DNA of 64,000 nt from Straminergon stramineum. Its lineage: Eukaryota > Streptophyta > Bryopsida > Hypnales > Calliergonaceae. This document shows, piece by piece, positions 36,581-48,949 of the stretch. The position numbers and the translations under genes are program-made. The DNA lies in assembly GCA_963920665.1 (NCBI GenBank), contig OY987268.1:19718501-19782500 (forward strand), in the 5' to 3' direction. Position 1 is the first letter of the stretch; each line of letters opens with the position of its first letter. Under the pieces are notes generated by a model. That model was not told where the DNA came from. It ran no database searches and saw only the letters and a list, made by a program, of their open reading frames with translations.

Positions 36581-39095
36581 TCAATGAGAACGGAGGGGCG
36601 AGGGGCGAGGAGCGATTTCCTCATGGAAGAGAGGTAGCTTGTCTCCAGCGTGGAACTTGCGCTGTACTCCTTGCTCATTCACCTAAACACAGGTAATCGC
36701 ACATTCAGCTTATGAAAACTATTTCACATGTCTCACAATCGATTAGACACAAGAAATTCATTCATTGGAATGATGGGCCTCAACATGCTACTATTAAATT
36801 CAATACGTGTCTCATTTGCACTGGGTACCAGAACTTTCTACTTTCTTGAACTGCCGCTTAGTCTCTTCCCTTGGGTTGGAGACAATACAAGTATTGAATA
36901 CCGTAACTGTCTAGAAAAACCCTCCGTCAAATTATCTCACCAGACGAAAATATGCCTCACTACCGAGGCAACTTCACAACAATTACGAACAAAAGGTATC
37001 TACAGAAACATAGGAAGAAGAGAGTATAGATGTCGACTAGTATCCACAAAAGGAAATACCGCTACTTTTAGATGATAACATGGTAAAAAGGCATGTGATG
37101 GTACATACTGTCACAGTCCGGACAACTCCGCCACTAGCACCATCTCGTGCAATAGCCAAGGCAATAGACTTGACCACCAAATCCTGCACAAAAGAGCAAC
37201 AGAATTTTCACAAGGGCAAGAATATGCAGACAGAACATCATCTCGCTGCAAAGAACACGGGTTCAGCGTCTTTCCTCTGCACTTGGATTCAAAAACAAAC
37301 AAGATGATCGTACAAGTAAGACCATACCTCAGCTTCTTGGTGGGTCATATCGGGCTTCCAAGCTTGATCTAAAAATCCATAGAGATAGCTAGATCCGGAC
37401 CCTGAATGGATGCAATTTCAAGTTAACTACAAACAAAAGACTAATGCCAGAAAGCAAATTTCATTGAGGGTACAAAAACTCCCTCACAACCCTAGAACCC
37501 AGTACCATGGCGTACCATAACAGAGAAAAATTAGGAAAACGACGAACCTCCTGTAGAAAAAGGGAGACGCAGCATAGTGCCTCCCAGAGGGATACCATAA
37601 ACACTGCCTCCATCATATTTATCCCAGCCTGCTACTATTAAACCAGTCTCCAAAAACGACTGCATTCCCCCCAAACACGTGTAATTAGCCACATGGAATG
37701 CGCAACAATCCCTGCCGCATCTAAAGAGACTGTACGACGGTAATTATGATAACCAAGAAATCAAGCAATTGTCTAGAGATTAACCTTATTCTGGTATGAA
37801 AGATCCTTAACAAGATTTGCAGCGGTTTTCACAGTGGATGGCCGTCCTAGCTGTATCCTGCGCAAACAAGAGATATACCCAAAAATTTGCTCATTCTGTG
37901 GCGTTCATGCAGGAATCACAAAAGCAATGTTTTCGCTCTTAGGACCTGCTTCTGATATACAAGCGAAATGCAACTTACGTGTGCTGATCGAGGAAGTAGC
38001 GCACGTAGTCTGAAACCACCTGTGAATCTGCTGCCTGCCATCCCCAAATGCACAGCATGAGATGATTGCCATGCCCCAAACACAAGTTTTACATGGAGAA
38101 GGAAATCAACAGTAGCTTTGGCTGCTCTGTACTGTAGAGGACCCACGGAGGGAACCCAGCAGTATAGGTTCAAATAAGAGCTACTCGTAAACTAACCATA
38201 AATTTAATTAGGGCAAAAAACTGAAAACATAGGATATACGTACTGATCAGGAGTAAAAGTTGCGTGAGTTCATTACCGATCCGGAGCGACATAGATAAAC
38301 ATTATCAGTAAGTTGCGTGATTTTGTCTGATGCACGATTGGCAACATATACACCTGCACGTGCAGAATCAAATCAAATCAAAATGAATGAAACAAACACA
38401 GAGTGTCACAAGGTAGAAGGCAAACAGTAGCACCATAAGCTTAGAAGACTCTAATCGAGACACTGACCTAAATTTGAGTCCCTAAAATCTTGCAAGCTAG
38501 TCCATATCGACTTTGAGAATGTACACAAACCTCAATGTCAGACTCGATTCGGTATTAAACTAAGAATACGTCGACTCCTTACAATTTTTGAGTACAGTAA
38601 CCAAATAACGCATTCTTTTGTTGTATTGAAATCCTCTTTGGTTTTCTACACAAATTTGACGATTATGATAGTAGTACCTTAAGCTTAAGCCGCCGTATTT
38701 ATTTCTGATTCCCTCAAACCAAAGATGTAGTCTCCGAAATGAATCCCTACAGAAAGTTCAAGTGGACTTACCAGTAGTGGTACGAGAATCAGCTCCAAGA
38801 ATTACGCCACCTTCGTACTCCACAGCCATAATAGTTGTCTGTAAACCAAATCTCAATTACCAGAAACCCTAAAACCTCTATCTCACCATCAAAGACTTAC
38901 AAACAGAAATAAAAGGCACGGACACTGAATTGTACAGATTCATGCGATCCTTTGAATTGATCGAGCAGCAACCTTGCAACCCTAATTTCATTCCATTTTG
39001 TTAAATTTAAGCTTTTAGAAAGAGCGAAATGGGACCAAATTACTCACCCCCATGCTGTGAGGAGCCTCGGTCCACTGGTTCGCCATGGGCTCCAT
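36581..39095 (-). CDS. PBA1: 20S proteasome subunit beta-1 (beta type-6, caspase-like catalytic subunit)
   Basis: Nine minus-strand exons: 39095-39048, 38838-38772, 38353-38277, 38034-37979, 37857-37785, 37659-37548, 37401-37328, 37183-37109 and 36682-36581. All phases close and give 227 aa, near the 233 aa of Arabidopsis PBA1. The protein begins [16 protein letters not shown], followed by [20 protein letters not shown]; the Thr after HSMG is the catalytic nucleophile exposed by propeptide cleavage. [31 protein letters not shown] and [12 protein letters not shown] are family blocks. Intron 1 falls exactly between the propeptide Gly codon and the Thr codon. The C-terminus ([10 protein letters not shown]) differs from the angiosperm tail and looks lineage-specific. 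Acts in the 26S proteasome in nucleus and cytosol. A GAGCATC foldback element lies about 235 bp upstream. Confidence 0.95.
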
Positions 39096-39329
39096 TTCGA
39101 TAATTCAGAGAGAAGTTTAATCACAGAAGGCGCTTCAGATTGCTGTAGATCAGAAGAGAAATTGGAAACAGATTGCAAGGCGAAGGCAAGCGGTCAATAG
39201 CAAAACCTTCGATGAACAAGTGCTCCCGAAGAGAAGTCCAGATACCTGGGCATATACAAGACTTACGCAGGTCCTCTACCCAGTTCTCGGGGGGGGTGAC
39301 AACGGTCATGGGCGGAACTTGTAGCCTAA

Positions 39330-39797
39330 GAGCATCATTAATCAAACTCTCCTAAGGCAAGTCACTAAATTATCTTACTACTTTTTGCTTGGTTTAAAAT
39401 TAGAATTTGTGATTAACATCATTAAAAGCACATCACAAATCTCAAAAACTATGGATGCAGTAAAATTTGGATTTGAAAATTAAACAAATATAATAGAGCC
39501 CACTGAAATGTGCCACAAAAAAATCACATTTAAATAAAATAATGACTCTTCAAATTTTCAAAGTGCCTTGTGTAAGTATGATTTTTTTATTGCACATGAA
39601 TTTTTTTTTCTTTTAACTTGCTTTTAATCATCTCTATTTTGTTTGTCCAATTTTCAAATCTAAATTTTATTGTATCTATTTATTGAGATTTTTTATGCAC
39701 TTTTAATGATAATAATCGAAAATTCTAATCTTACACCAAGAAAAAGATAGTAAGATAATTTAGTGACTTATTTTAGAAAGTTGAATTCATGATGTTC
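39330..39797. mobile_element. Foldback MITE, Tourist/PIF-Harbinger-like, upstream of PBA1
   Basis: 468 bp with inverted arms of at least 180 bp. Ends are GAGCATCATTAATC and the complement of GAACATCATGAATT. A TAA trinucleotide flanks both sides (39327-39329 and 39798-39800), the target duplication expected of PIF/Harbinger elements. The arms share CAAGTCACTAAATTATCTTA or a close variant. There is no coding capacity. The GAGCATC end is shared with the element in the UPF1 promoter. Confidence 0.85.
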
Positions 39798-39962
39798 TAA
39801 GAGAAGCTTCAATTGAAATATTATTCAACCTTGACAATAGTTCAAAAAAATGGTAGGTCTCAAATGTCCCATAGAAAATCTACCTCAATGTGGCTATGAT
39901 TGGATACTATAGGAAGCAACCCCTTTCCAATCACACACACACACACCGATTTCCACCTTGAA

Positions 39963-40310
39963 GACTATTTTTTTTTCTATTCATATAGTTAAGAGTGGTG
40001 ATTAAATATGGCACAATTCTCAGTGTAGTTGTAGCACATTATAATTGGCTACAGGACTGTCAATATTTCTACTAGCCCTTGTTCAATTTTGCTACCACCC
40101 CTTGGATGGAAATAGGAAAATTTATATGATTAATATGGATCAAACAAAATCTTGAACTAAAAATTTTGTAGTAATTATGTTTTGAGAAATAATATAATGG
40201 AACAATATGGAATCCTTTATGACTCTATTTGTATACACAAGAAAATTTTCCCACTCGAGAATCCCACACTCCATATATACGGAATTGCTTAAGTGGTTGG
40301 AAATGGGTTG
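39963..40310 (-). repeat. Dispersed ~350-bp repeat, inverted copy
   Basis: Reverse-complement relative of 28385-28740, from GACTATTTTT near 39963 to AAGTGGTTGGAAATGGG near 40290. The two copies are clearly diverged, and indels separate them. Confidence 0.7.
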
Positions 40311-41206
40311 TATGCCTTAAATCATTATGGCCTTTGCATATAAACCCCCAAGCCTATTATTTTGGCAATATTTAATGAGGTTGTTGATTCTTTGACAAAT
40401 ATCAACTACCAATGGTTCTTGCATATAAAAACGGGACCAATGCATGAGATTCAAGAAGAAATGTAAAAGATCCTGCAAAATTTTAGTAGGAAAGCAATTC
40501 CAACTCAAAATAGGGGTTATAATGTTGGAGTTGGGTTAATGGGGGCCTACCAAAAAATTTATTAGGACCAAATTTGATTGAGTCACAATATTCCACTTAA
40601 AAATTCTAGTATCTTAATTAATCCCTAAAGCATACCAATGTGTTTAGAAGCCCCAAACTATTTTATAGTACTCATTTCCAAAGCAAGGTCAAAATCTTCA
40701 TCAATATTTATATTTTAACAAATCCAACTATAGGATCTTTTGGTTAACTTGTTCAAGTACATTGTTCCAAAATTTTAGAATGAATATTTTCATTGAATGC
40801 AAGTTCAATGTGCCTAAACTTCAAAATGTAGGCTTTTCTAGCCCTTCCAAAAGGTGAAGTTTTGTCTTTGAACATTTTTAGAAAAATACATGTATGTCCT
40901 ATAACTTGTGCATTTTAGTCAATATGGTATAAAATGGGTTGAAAAGACATATAAATTTTTTTAACCAAAAATACTTTAAAATTCATCTTTAAAATAATTA
41001 TAATGTAGACAGTAGTACTAAATGAAAGAAAAAACTAATTTGCTAATAACTTTTACAGAAAATTAAAAATTCTTAATTCCAGTGGTGAGAATGTTCAATT
41101 TAACAATTAGTATCCTTTTTATTTATTTTCATTTGAATATATTATTCAATTTATGTCAATTTCCCCCAAAAGGTCGAAGTTTCTTCTCCTCTAAGAATTA
41201 TATTCT
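40311..41206. other. AT-rich spacer, no gene seen
   Basis: No protein frame or defined repeat end is supported here. Confidence 0.45.
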
Positions 41207-41210
41207 TTAA

Positions 41211-41352
41211 CCCTTAAAGGATGAAGCCCCCCATGACCAAGGTAGTCAACAAAACTACTCCGATTATTGGACCAATAGGTGCATTCTATTTTTCTACAAT
41301 CAACAGTGAAGTCATCCACCGGACACAAAACGTCCGCTTCGATGTTTAAGGG
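41211..41352. mobile_element. Very short TTAA-flanked, piggyBac-like MITE (142 bp)
   Basis: Preceded by TTAA at 41207-41210. The left end is CCCTTAAAGGATGAAG; the right end on the minus strand is CCCTTAAACATCGAAG followed by the diverged flank CTAA (TTAG on the plus strand at 41353). No coding capacity. Confidence 0.6.
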
Positions 41353-41839
41353 TTAGTAGATCTAAACCTGAATCTACCAAGATTACAAACAATCCCACAA
41401 AATACACCTTATACTCTTAAAAGTACACACCAACCTCCCCCAAAACAATAGAAGAGGATGCCTTTGTTCAATGCCCCACACTATCCAATAGCAATTCATC
41501 AAATGATAAATTCTTTAAGAATCACAATGTAAACTATAAGTAAAGTATAGAGTTTACCATCTAACAATGGTATTCATACACCTTTTCAACCCACGGATAA
41601 AGGACCCCTTCAGAGTAACGAAGTTCCGAAACCTTCATTCATCCACATTAGTGCATCCAATCTCTCCAAGCGAACAATTAGGGTTTGCAATCGAAGAAGA
41701 TCTCAAGACTTCGGAGCAGGCCTCAGTATATTTTCTGGGCTTTTCAGGGTGTTTGCATATTGGCGCTGTCGGCGATACGCGCACCCGGAAGAGCCGAATT
41801 ATCGTCATGCAATGTTGATCATTTCGGTATGATAATTTT

Positions 41840-42340
41840 CTATTCGACGGCATCAAAATCACTAGAAACGAGTCAGAATTGGAGAAGTTCGGTGGCTTGA
41901 GTTACTCAATGTGGATGCTCCACATTGCTGGAGGATTGGGACTTTAATGGATACGAAAAGCTGGTGCTAGAGATTGGAATCCCAGGGATTGTGCTTGTCA
42001 TTCGAGATTAGGTCAGGACGGAGTGGGAAAGGGCTAGGGCGGGGGAACAGCAGGTGTTTACTTTGAAGGAGCCGCTGTTTCTCGCTTGTTCTTTCCTTCA
42101 CAGCTTCGGTTGTTTCGGATTGAATTTTTTTCGCTTGACGGCATCAAAACTAGCGGAAACGAGCCAGAATTGGCGAAGGTCGGTGACTTGAGTTACTTAA
42201 TCTGGATGTCCTCTCATTGCTGGAGGATTGAAAATTTAATGGATACGAGAAGGTGGTGGTAGAGATTGGAATCCCGAGGATTGTGTGTGTCCTTCGAGAT
42301 TCGGTCAGGACGGAGTGGGAAAGGGCCCGGGCGCGGGAAG
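41840..42340 (+). repeat. Tandem duplication of the CSN5 5' flank, unit about 290 bp
   Basis: 41848-42035 aligns with 42136-42340. Shared blocks are GACGGCATCAAAA, GAAACGAG(T/C)CAGAATTGG, TTGCTGGAGGATTG, TTTAATGGATACGA, AGAGATTGGAATCCC and GTCAGGACGGAGTGGGAAAG. The second unit runs directly into the CSN5 start codon at 42343; the first ends with GCGGGGGAACAGCAGG and has no ATG at the matching place. This may duplicate a promoter or leader. Confidence 0.85.
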
Positions 42341-42342
42341 AG

Positions 42343-45300
42343 ATGGAGGCGTCGACGTCCTCTGCGATGATCGCCCGCCAGACCTGGGAGATCGAGAATA
42401 ACATCGTCGCCATGGACTCGCCTGCTGCAGGAGCAGCCGCAGCAGTTTCCGATTCCGATGCTATCTTCGAATACGACGAAGCCTCGCAGACGAGCGTCCA
42501 GCAGCAGAAACCATGGACTCGCGACCCCCACTTCTTTAAAAACGTCCGCATCTCCGCCCTAGCGCTCCTGAAGGTTCTGGCCTCCTATCCATCTCCCTCC
42601 GCACCGTCCGCCATTTTGGATGGATATTCTAACGCTAAATTGGATATCTCGCAAGGACGAAGAAGAGGTCCACTGTGAATTGTATCGGTTTCGCTGGCTT
42701 TGACTAACCCTAAGTTTGATACCTCTCTAGGACAAAGAGGTCCACATTGAATTGTATTTGTTTGGTTTTTGAAGGTTTTGAGTAGTAGTCTAAAAGGCCT
42801 CATCTGAATGATCGATTTTCAACAATATGTTGAATTTACTTGTCTTCAACCCTAAATTCGATACTTCTCAAGTGTTTTTAAACCCCGTAAGGACGAAGAG
42901 GTCCGTATTGGGTCATGCTTTTTTGTTTTAGCAGTTTTGAGTAGAGTATATGGGGACGTTTCTTGTTCTATCTAATTTACTTATTCACCAATGCTTGCAA
43001 TGTTCTTCACTGATTCTGCTTATTAAATATGGTCTCCTCTGAATTGTATTTTTCACGACATCATGATTTGAAATGGTCATTTTCATCCAAGTTGGTTTGG
43101 TTTTAAATGGCCTGTCGCGTTGTATACTATGACTGAGTCTTTTCCTTCCTTTGTTTCTTCCTGTGCAGATGGTGGTGCATGCACGATCAGGTGGCACGAT
43201 TGAGGTCATGGGATTGATGCAGGGTAAGACCGAAGGCGACACCATCATAATAATGGACGCATTTGCTTTGCCAGTCGAAGGTACCGAGACTCGGGTGAAT
43301 GCTCAAGCAGATGCCTATGAGTACATGGTGCAGTACTCGCAGACAAATAAGCAGGTGCGTGTATCTCTTTTTGATACTTTTTCATCTTCTCTCTACAGTT
43401 ACATTGAGTTTGCAAACTCAGCTTGATTGCAAGGCCTCGGCTCTAGGGAACGAATTTAGTATTTCGCTCAATCCTTTTTATAATGAATACCCCTGTAATG
43501 GTATTCTGGAGTATCCTACACACTTGCCATCCCTTGACTGTAGCACACTTGTCACACATTCAAATAGTGAGAAAGTTGGGACTCCAGGTGGTAAGATTAA
43601 AGAGGATTGAGTGTATTTAGGTTCAGGGTCTGGGTTCCTTCTGCGTGAATCATTGCATTTTTGTACAGTATGATACTAATGTTAGCTTGGCTTGACATGC
43701 ATCAACTGTGAGGAGGCAATTTCCTAGAATTTAGGCTTTTATATGTGTCTCCTGACCTGAGGGAGCTATCTCTCCCATTCAGGAACATTATGAAGAGGTT
43801 GCTTTGAGATTGGTGAAGCTATACTGACATTGGATTTACCGACATTGTGTGGATTTGTCATGCAGGTAGGAAGGCTAGAAAATGTGGTAGGATGGTATCA
43901 CTCGCATCCTGGTTATGGATGTTGGCTCTCAGGTATTGATGTATCTACCCAGATGCTGAACCAAACGTATCAGGAGCCCTTTCTAGCTGTCGTCATTGAT
44001 CCGACTCGCACTGTGTCAGCTGGGAAAGTTGAAATTGGAGCATTCCGGACCTATCCTCAGGGCTACAAGCCGCCAGATGAACCCCCATCTGAATATCAAA
44101 CCATCCCTTTAAACAAAATTGAGGATTTTGGTGTCCATTATAAATCGGTAAGAATCTACCTTATGATGTTATTTTCTACGGCAAATACGAGACGTTTGTA
44201 TCTTTCTAGACTGTCAGTTTTGTACCCGTCTTTCGCTGCAGTTATTTGACCTTTTTTTGGTAGTGTCCAGCTTTGCTTTAAAGGTAGCTACTCCTATTTG
44301 CAACCCTTACCCAAAGCGACCCTCTCGATTCTTTTCTAAACTGTATATGAGAGCCTGGGTTGGATTTTGGGTAAACTCATTATCAGCAGTTGAAAATCCA
44401 TGGTTTATTCATATGGTGTCGCAAAAATACATGCTAAGATGCATCGGTATCGTCTTTCAGTTGGCAACAAGTCCCGACAGAAATTAAGACACTCTAGTAA
44501 TAAGAACCCTGCGCAAGTGCTTATTTGGACGCTTTTCGGGGTACATACCTTACTTCTGCTATTCAGTTGTGCTCTATTGTAAGGCTCACTAATGGTTACT
44601 GTATGTGGGTGCAGTATTATTCTCTCGACATAACATATTTCAAATCATCTTTGGATTCGCATCTCCTAGACCTCCTTTGGAACAAATATTGGGTCAATAC
44701 GCTTTCATCCTCACCATTGCTTGGCAACCGGGACTATGTAGCAGGACAAGTGGCTGATCTTGGTGAGATGCTCTCTCTATTTTCCAGCACTGTCCTCAGC
44801 AGTAGATTCTGAAGTGAATTTGCTCATTTGTCGTGAATTAATGGATGTGTGGTCCTCCTAGTGGGTTCAATGATACCAATGCCCGTCTGCAGTGGAATAT
44901 TAATCATCTTTTAGTTGGATTACTAGACTGATGTGTACTGTGATTTTCCTCAGCTGAGAAACTGGAGCAGGCAGAGAGTCAGCTAGCTCACTCGGGGCGA
45001 ATGGGAGGGTTCTTCATGCCCGTGCAGAGGAAAAAGGAGGTGTGTCTTTGAATCTCACTTATCCGATTGTTTGGTTGCATTCTTGGGTGACGAGATGCTG
45101 GTTTTGAAGGGAAGGATTCCCCAAAATTTCGAATGTTGATTGTTGGTCTAGTGAATACTACTTGATCAAGAATTAAATTTGGGAGAGCAATAATTGCTAC
45201 CATGACCTTTGATTACTTGGGGGAAGAGTAGAATAGATTACTGGGCAAACCTGGCATTCTAGTGGTTTTGGAAGGCAATGAAGTCCAATCTGACTCTAGT

Positions 45301-45993
45301 ATATTTACCATAATGAAAACCAAAGGCCCGTGACATCTTCTAGGGGACCTCTTTCTCGTAAAATTTTATTAGACCCTAAGTGAGACAGCCTGCACAGCCT
45401 ATCGACCATTCCGTGCTTATCACAAACCTTGTAAGGTTTGAGATTTTTATGAAGATCTTCAACGAGCACCCTGAAATTGGGTTTGGGATTCTTGATGTGT
45501 GTGTGTGTGTGTGTGTGTGTGTGGTGGTGGTGGTGGTGGTGGTGGTGGTGGTGGGGTGGGGGGTGGGTTCATAGCTTTGGGAATGTAGGAAGAAACCCCA
45601 TAATATGTTGCGTTTCGTCCTCTGACCAATACTAATCACATACTAACCAAGTAATGACTTAAATATTAATTACCCTCTAATTAGTGATTTCTTCATAGCT
45701 ATGGAAGATGGGAAGTTTCTCGCGATTGCCGTTCTCAACAAATTTCATGTCTTTCATTTACTCAAAAGGAATGGTTTGACTCACTTTTGCAGGAAGAGTC
45801 GCAGCTTGCAAAGATCTCGCGTGACAGTTCCAAGATAACTGTGGAACAGCTGCATGGGCTTATGTCGCAGGTCATTAAGGACACTTTATTTAACTCAGTT
45901 ATGTCAAATGCTGCTGTCTCCGTTGCTATATCTAGTGAAACACCTGCTTTATCCACCGACTCCTCAGGGCCAGAGCCCATGGTGGAGGCGTAG
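42343..45993 (+). CDS. CSN5: COP9 signalosome subunit 5, JAMM metalloprotease (deneddylase)
   Basis: Six exons, 42343-42573, 43169-43354, 43866-44147, 44615-44762, 44954-45039 and 45793-45993, all phases closing, encode 377 aa, near the 350-360 aa of angiosperm CSN5. The start [20 protein letters not shown] matches the conserved N-terminus (IAR-TWE-ENNI); frames upstream in this reading lack homology. The JAMM zinc site is complete: Glu in [11 protein letters not shown] (exon 2) and [14 protein letters not shown] (exon 3). C-terminal blocks [33 protein letters not shown] and [14 protein letters not shown] follow. It is the catalytic subunit that removes NEDD8 from cullins, in the COP9 complex, with roles in light and hormone signalling. 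Intron 1 carries repeats and intron 5 a TG/GGT microsatellite. Confidence 0.97.
42632..42945. repeat. Three diverged repeats inside CSN5 intron 1
   Basis: The blocks CTAAATT(G/C)GATA(T/C), AGGACGAAGA and GAGGTCCAC, followed by TGAATTGTAT, recur at about 42632, 42707 and 42851. The third has an extra 25-bp block and a diverged end, and a partial trace (TCCTCTGAATTGTATTTTT) lies at 43033. They are intronic and have no coding sense. Confidence 0.7.
45499..45560. repeat. Compound TG / GGT microsatellite in CSN5 intron 5
   Basis: About eleven TG units are followed by about ten GGT units and a G-rich tail. Frames open through it simply read the repeat. Confidence 0.9.
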
Positions 45994-48020
45994 TCTTGTT
46001 CATGGGGTTGGGACTTTGCCTTACGACAGGTTCTTCTATTGCTCGGTCAGAGCAATTCAGCTGCCTTTGTTCCTGAGGCAGAGATTTTGGCATCATCAGG
46101 ATGCAGGCATTCTCATGTATTTTTAGTCCAGAACGTGAAATGCCTTAAAGATTTTTGTATACTGAATTACACCCATGACCAGTCAGTCCTGGGGAGGAAA
46201 TTTGAGATCCCTTATCATGATGTGTTGTGTGCACTTTTGAGCGCTCTGAGAGCAGTAGCTCACATTTTAGAAAGATCTCTATTAGTGTCTTATTACCAGT
46301 AGTGTACTAAACATTCTGGTTTGCCTGTACCTTTGTTCACTTCAATGCTGGTATCAAGTTTGTAAGGAGCGTCTGTTGTAACTTGTGGACAAGAAGAGGT
46401 TGCGCTGTGTTATGTTACATAATTCTTCATCCCATTCCTTGGAGAACTGCTGGGCTTGGACTGTGATGAGAACAACAGGTATTCTGCCGAAAGTGTGTTG
46501 ATTGCTAGTCCTAAAGTGCAAGCATACATGAAAAATACTCTGGAGAAGAAATAATTGAAGTTTGATAAAATGCCCCCAAAGCAGCACAGGAAGCGACTGC
46601 AAAAATAGATATTGATTGCACAATACGTACACAGTTAACACAAAGAGCTTGGAGGTAATGCATGTTAATTGAAGTGCATTGGAACCACTTTAACTTGCCA
46701 TTAAGATCCAATAAAAATAATTCATGTTTAATAATATTGTAGCATGAGGTCACCTTTGGTGAAACATAATTAAAATTTTTGAAGCCAAATGGTTTTGGAA
46801 ATTAATAGGCCACTTTGTTGATGTCAAGGAAAATTAAACATAAGGAAAGTAAAATGTTGGAAAGATAACATACATCTTGATCCCATGACATGTTTGCTAA
46901 ATAATGTAGGATCCAAATTCATTCCTAGCTAACTTTACAGCCATTAGGAAAAAAATGGACCCTCTAAAAGGCCACTTAAGGATTTTTTTTTGGCTAGTCG
47001 TAGTCAACTAGCCACTGCTTGTTGGTTTCAAAAAATTAATAAATAACTTGTGAGTGAAGTCTAAAGTCATGGCATATGTCAAAACTGTAGCCTATAAGAT
47101 ACCTTCATGTCACTTTCCGCATTGCTAGGACCTCCAAAAAATATGCTCTAGTAGAATATCAAGATGATCACCCATTTTGAACCACTTAAGCAATTCATCC
47201 TATCTGTGGCATGGGGAAGGTTGAGGAAATTTTTTTCCTATATAGTGAAATAGATTTTAGAAGGATTCTATAATTATTTACATTTTTTTTCCTCAAAAAC
47301 AAAATTACAATTTTTTCATGAAGATTCTATTTGTCCCATTCTTTATATTTAGGCAAACCCATTTCCAACAATAGGCTAGTTAGAAAACAGCCAATGCAAG
47401 TGATTATTGTAGCTTTCAATGTACATATTGTGATCATTGTACACTTTCAATGTTCACCTCCACAACATTTTTGTTGCTTCTACTCTTCCTACTCTACATG
47501 AGCTGTCACCTACACCACAATTGATCGGAAATTTAGCAGCCTAAGTTGCAAGAATGGGTAGTTGGTCAGAAATGGGTGATCTCCTTTAGGTGGCTCTCGA
47601 CCAAATGTGATGGTTGGATTTTGAGTAAACTAATGGAATACTTATGATGGACAGATGGTAGGTGCATTTATTTACAATTACTAAACAAATCAATAGTATA
47701 CTACCTTGGGAGGTACCAAGAAATGGCCCTCTCATAGATCCATAGGGGTTGATGATTGGCCCAATTATGATTACTTGACTCCATTATTGATTTATTTTTA
47801 TTAGTGAATCATCCACATACATGGAAATGGCGTGAATGATAAATGAACTTCAACTTCAGTCAAAGGCTTCATTTATAGATAATTTTTTTTGTAGATAAAG
47901 GTGGAACCACCATGATAAATCTAAATGAATCAATGCTATCTGAAGTCAAATTTTGTTGACACCTAATTTTAGTTTTTAGTGTCAAGCATATGCTAATGCT
48001 AGGGTTAGCACTACCACAAT
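45994..48020. other. CSN5 3' UTR, then AT-rich spacer
   Basis: The first 500-600 bp are of moderate GC and likely hold the CSN5 3' UTR. After about 46.5 kb the sequence is AT-rich repeat-like spacer. A partial copy of the dispersed repeat lies near 47175-47360 (CCACTTAAGCAATTCATCC). No gene seen. Confidence 0.5.
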
Positions 48021-48027
48021 TGTTTAA

Positions 48028-48942
48028 CCCCTAAAGTCCCAAACATCGTTTTTTGGCAACAATATTTTGGGCAACTCACTACAAATGGAATTTTGAGATT
48101 ATTTCTCTGAAATTTTTGCACAACATGTGGTTAAGGAGTAGCTTTAAGGCCCAACAATTTTCATAACTTTTGACTACATGGTTAAAAAGTTTTTGTATGA
48201 TATGTAGTTTCTTTCCCAACTTAGGCAACCTAAGTAGATTTTTTTAAATTACTTTTTTTAGAAATAAAAATTTTTAATTGGTTTTCTAAATTTATGTATA
48301 CATGAAAAGCTTTGAATCATCCCATTTTGATTAATTAGATGAAAAGTTATGAGGAGTTTTAGTTTGTGGATAGTTATGGATTCTATATTCTAAGATAAAA
48401 CTTTGAAGGTCTTTATTGAACTCAATTTTCCATATTTTTGGAAAAAAAATTAAATCATAGGATGTAGATTGTTTATTGCAACATTACCACCATTGGAATT
48501 GGCATTTTTCAATTCCATAACAAAATTCTTAACAATATTGTATTCTTAACAATCATTCTCTACTTCTTTCTACTTAAATTTTTTTCCTATATGTTGTACT
48601 ATTCCAAATGACCTAAAATTTTTCAAGCATGTACCCAACTTGCCTTGAAGAATGAATCCAAAGACACACAACCATTTTGGACTTTTTTCATACAAATGTG
48701 AAGTTGTTGCCCGATTTTTTGTAGAGCCAAAAAAAGATTTTTGTCAATTCAAACGCGAATATTTGGCAATCTACAAGGTGAAAAATTTTGAAGTTTTTTT
48801 CACATCTTTTTAAACTATCATACTACAAGATACTATGGTTACATGTGTCCAAAAATGTTTTTTATCTAAAATTTGGTACTTGTACTAGAAATGGCAGTTT
48901 TAGAATGTTTTTGGTGAAAACATAGTCAAAAATCTTTAGGGG
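48028..48942. mobile_element. TTAA-flanked, piggyBac-like MITE (element 2)
   Basis: TTAA flanks both sides exactly (48024-48027 and 48943-48946). The left end reads CCCCTAAAGTCCC and the right end on the minus strand CCCCTAAAGATTT, so nine bases are identical. The 915-bp interior aligns with the element at 55888, for example at AAGGCCCAACAATTTTCATA. No transposase frame is present. Confidence 0.8.
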
Positions 48943-48949
48943 TTAAGGT

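Noticed and set aside
41567..41900. Open frames upstream of CSN5
   Set aside because: No family resemblance; they overlap the start of the duplicated 5' flank and are likely non-coding.
45376..45639. Frame rich in Thr-His and Thr on the minus strand within CSN5 intron 5
   Set aside because: It is only the translation of the TG/GGT microsatellite.
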